Of a DNA stretch of 6,584 nucleotides, positions 6,201 through 6,584 are shown one piece after another. Below the pieces are notes generated by a model. That model saw nothing but the letters and a program-made list of their open reading frames with translations. It made no database searches and was not told the DNA's origin. The translations under genes were made by a program, and so were the position numbers. Each line of letters opens with the position of its first letter. Position 1 is the stretch's first letter. This DNA is from an uncultured Bacteroidaceae bacterium. Its GTDB lineage: Bacteria > Bacteroidota > Bacteroidia > Bacteroidales > Bacteroidaceae. The stretch spans positions 1-6,584 of the forward strand of contig CAKQRW010000078.1 of assembly GCA_934271655.1 (NCBI GenBank), read 5' to 3'.

Positions 6201-6584
6201 TTGCGAGGTCGAGGATCCAGCACTCGGTCTTGCCTGTCACACCCTGCACATACTCAGCGACACCGAAGTTGCCGTCTGGCACGTTCTCATTGGTGATGGT
6301 GTAGTAGCCTTCTGCGCCTTTCTCGATTTTCCACATGCCGTCGCCATCGCGACCTCCGCCATCCACCCAGATGTTATCGAAGCCGCCACAGTCCAGAGAG
6401 CTCATCTTGTTGAGAGCTCCGCTGTTGTTTCTCTCAACGAAGTCTCCGATGGTATAGCAGCCATCCTGCTTTCCCTCACTGATGACCACCTTATATCCAG
6501 CGTCTGCGTAAGCGGCTCCGCGTTTATACCTTGCATAATCAAAAAAAGCAGTAACAGCATTTCTTTGATAGCTGTTACTGCTTT
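3247..6584 (-). CDS. Large modular secreted or surface protein, N-terminus beyond the window
   Basis: The frame is open from the right edge to the TAA at 3249-3247, giving 1111 visible residues (residue 1 = codon at 6582). I do not recognise a named protein. Residues about 15-165 look like part of a Trp-rich, beta-trefoil-like domain, with GCYTIGDF, WKIEKGAEGYYTI and ECWILD. Three beta-sandwich modules resembling galactose/carbohydrate-binding domains follow, at about 225-401, 551-755 and 901-1057. Helical, FIVAR-like linkers precede them (168-224, 402-550, 756-900). Modules 1 and 3 share NPSFE, ADGxYxFNxW and LPxGxYxLxAxVAS. All three end in a (D/N/S)NF/DDFxLxYxG-type strand. The end resembles a T9SS sorting tail. 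No catalytic domain is visible, so glycan or host-surface binding is an inference. The first usable start codon inside the window is a GTG at 6489, but RGAAYADAGYK-type domain sequence precedes it, so I treat the gene as 5'-partial. A hairpin and T7 tract lie in its first 15 visible codons. A terminator follows the gene. Confidence 0.85.
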   Translation of the reverse strand, partial: SSNSYQRNAVTAFFDYARYKRGAAYADAGYKVVISEGKQDGCYTIGDFVERNNSGALNKMSSLDCGGFDNIWVDGGGRDGDGMWKIEKGAEGYYTITNENVPDGNFGVAEYVQGVTGKTECWILDLAKTYDSEDESGDALTKPYFEGAWDKWTFVSMDEYNKVIAGLKAYSAAEQLKKALDEAKEKYPSVDFSAVEAVYNNTESTAEQLNEAQENIQKIVVEYLGGQLTSATLSDPRNATGYITNPSFETGDLTGWTVDKKNANGKGDSSDVRVAENSNSTYHCDNADGDYLFNIWSWGNPITQTVKELPEGIYSLEAMVASSDDCNNVYITADGGFGEEHHAIALEEPKQTGGTRGSFMFPAKGDITIGAVGCDGDGTSYIKGGVWWYKVDDFRLTYYGQSDEAYKEWASKYVEDMTVYDEETPATTSLKNAYNEAAENIKNGETKADIVAAYETISSLGDSLAANVKAYDTLLKKIGEWTETAENGGYNGDKFYSFVDFVDPNSEEDVEGWPVPTAGSIINGNYSLETKDIDAYIETVEKLLKEAIAASVNEGDDCTSMLVNPAWTDANGKGWTEVSGKCNNKTFSAGLTAFPVAESYHSIFDFQQVVEGVQDGIYSISLNGFCRLDGSETEVPAEIYMNEFATPLMNLNDGGLTDTPEDGVNCYITADSWKNNETLASSTTSGSGNVDKTNADGNYIPDGMVGASVAFSADRYKATAYGLVQGGKMTIGVRNLKSTSVWALWSNFKLTYEGKNAEALQNVISSTVSNIEEYKEANTDLLDGNKAGEDITALSEKLVKAYQGGNVDEMWNALIDGNRELASIKEYVALYATYVDAIDRLSNAASEYGETASVEALADYEKYSNVDASNIDAAELQALVDNIELTICKLRVPKTDGASDESPVEMTSVISNPSFEKDGAAASDGWTWNTKASGDTGVKDNSNDTYTIDRADGSYVFNTWNKDAVEGGYWLKQTLKALPAGTYKLTAIVASDANNKIAIGANEKYGNEITLNTPKEEASDIETVFVVEEGQTEVEIKVASDTWFKADNFQLWYYGKNSSNQPTGIEGAEAADSEAAAVSITTLNGVKVNSLVKGINIITKANGEKVKVYVK
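3250..3354 (-). other. C-terminal T9SS type A-like sorting tail of the large protein
   Basis: The last 35 residues follow an Ala/Glu/Ser-rich linker (PTGIEGAEAADSEAAA) and read VSITTLNGVKV, NSLVKGINII and GEKVKVYVK. This fits the short Prevotella-style pattern of a strand with L-x-G-x-x-V, then a KG-[IV]-x-[IV] turn-strand, then a closing K-V-x-V-K strand. In Bacteroidota such tails direct cargo through the Por/type IX secretion system, with later cleavage or surface attachment. The match is by eye, and the middle KGxYI element is KGINI here, so a diverged or non-T9SS tail remains possible. Confidence 0.6.
6541..6584 (-). other. Long hairpin with T7 tract at the right edge, terminator-like but inside an open frame
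   Basis: AAAGCAGTAACAGC (6584-6571, minus strand) and GCTGTTACTGCTTT (6558-6545) are perfect 14-bp inverted arms around a 12-base loop. On the minus strand they run into a seven-T tract (6547-6541). In form this is a Rho-independent terminator for a gene upstream of the window, and it would be bidirectional if T's continue past 6584. However, the large gene's frame stays open through it, and codons matching that gene's N-terminal domain (KRGAAYADAGYK) start within 20 codons. The right arm ends exactly at the window edge, so a fold-back artefact at a contig end is also possible. Confidence 0.45.

Overview
The window looks like chromosomal DNA from a member of the Bacteroidales, most likely Prevotella or a close relative. 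The evidence is indirect. Two promoter-like sites carry the Bacteroidota -7 element TAnnTTTG, start codons lack clear Shine-Dalgarno sequences and are instead preceded by A/T-rich stretches, and a very large exported-type protein ends in a tail resembling Prevotella type IX secretion (T9SS) sorting tails. All four supported genes lie on the minus strand, so transcription runs from the right edge to the left edge. I see no tRNA, rRNA, CRISPR array, transposase, integrase or recognisable insertion sequence.

Layout from upstream (right) to downstream (left). The right edge (3247-6584) is filled by the C-terminal 1111 codons of a modular surface or secreted protein. It has a partial ligand-binding-like N-terminal domain, three carbohydrate-binding-like beta-sandwich modules separated by helical linkers, and a C-terminal sorting-like tail. 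A strong Rho-independent terminator (3188-3220) follows it. A 337-base intergenic stretch (2910-3246) holds that terminator, a pair of degenerate 31-nt direct repeats and an A/T-rich 18-nt tandem repeat just upstream of the next gene. Then come a 283-residue BASS-family (bile acid:sodium symporter-like) transporter (2058-2909), a 134-residue hotdog-fold acyl-CoA thioesterase (1470-1874) with its own promoter-like site, and dprA (106-1251), the ssDNA-binding, RecA-loading protein of natural transformation. At the left edge (about 23-53) a promoter-like site points to another minus-strand gene beyond the window.

The genes do not form an obvious single pathway. The surface protein is a separate transcription unit closed by its own terminator. 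The transporter, thioesterase and dprA point the same way but are separated by 183 and 218 bases, so they are probably neighbours rather than a tight operon. Most of the window is ordinary housekeeping and accessory Bacteroidales content, and I do not see a convincing new system. The points most worth a second look are: the right-edge hairpin plus T7 tract inside the open frame of the large protein, where two reading frames compete; the threefold modular build of that protein; the transporter's missing first membrane helix; and the two sets of short direct repeats between 2924 and 3141.
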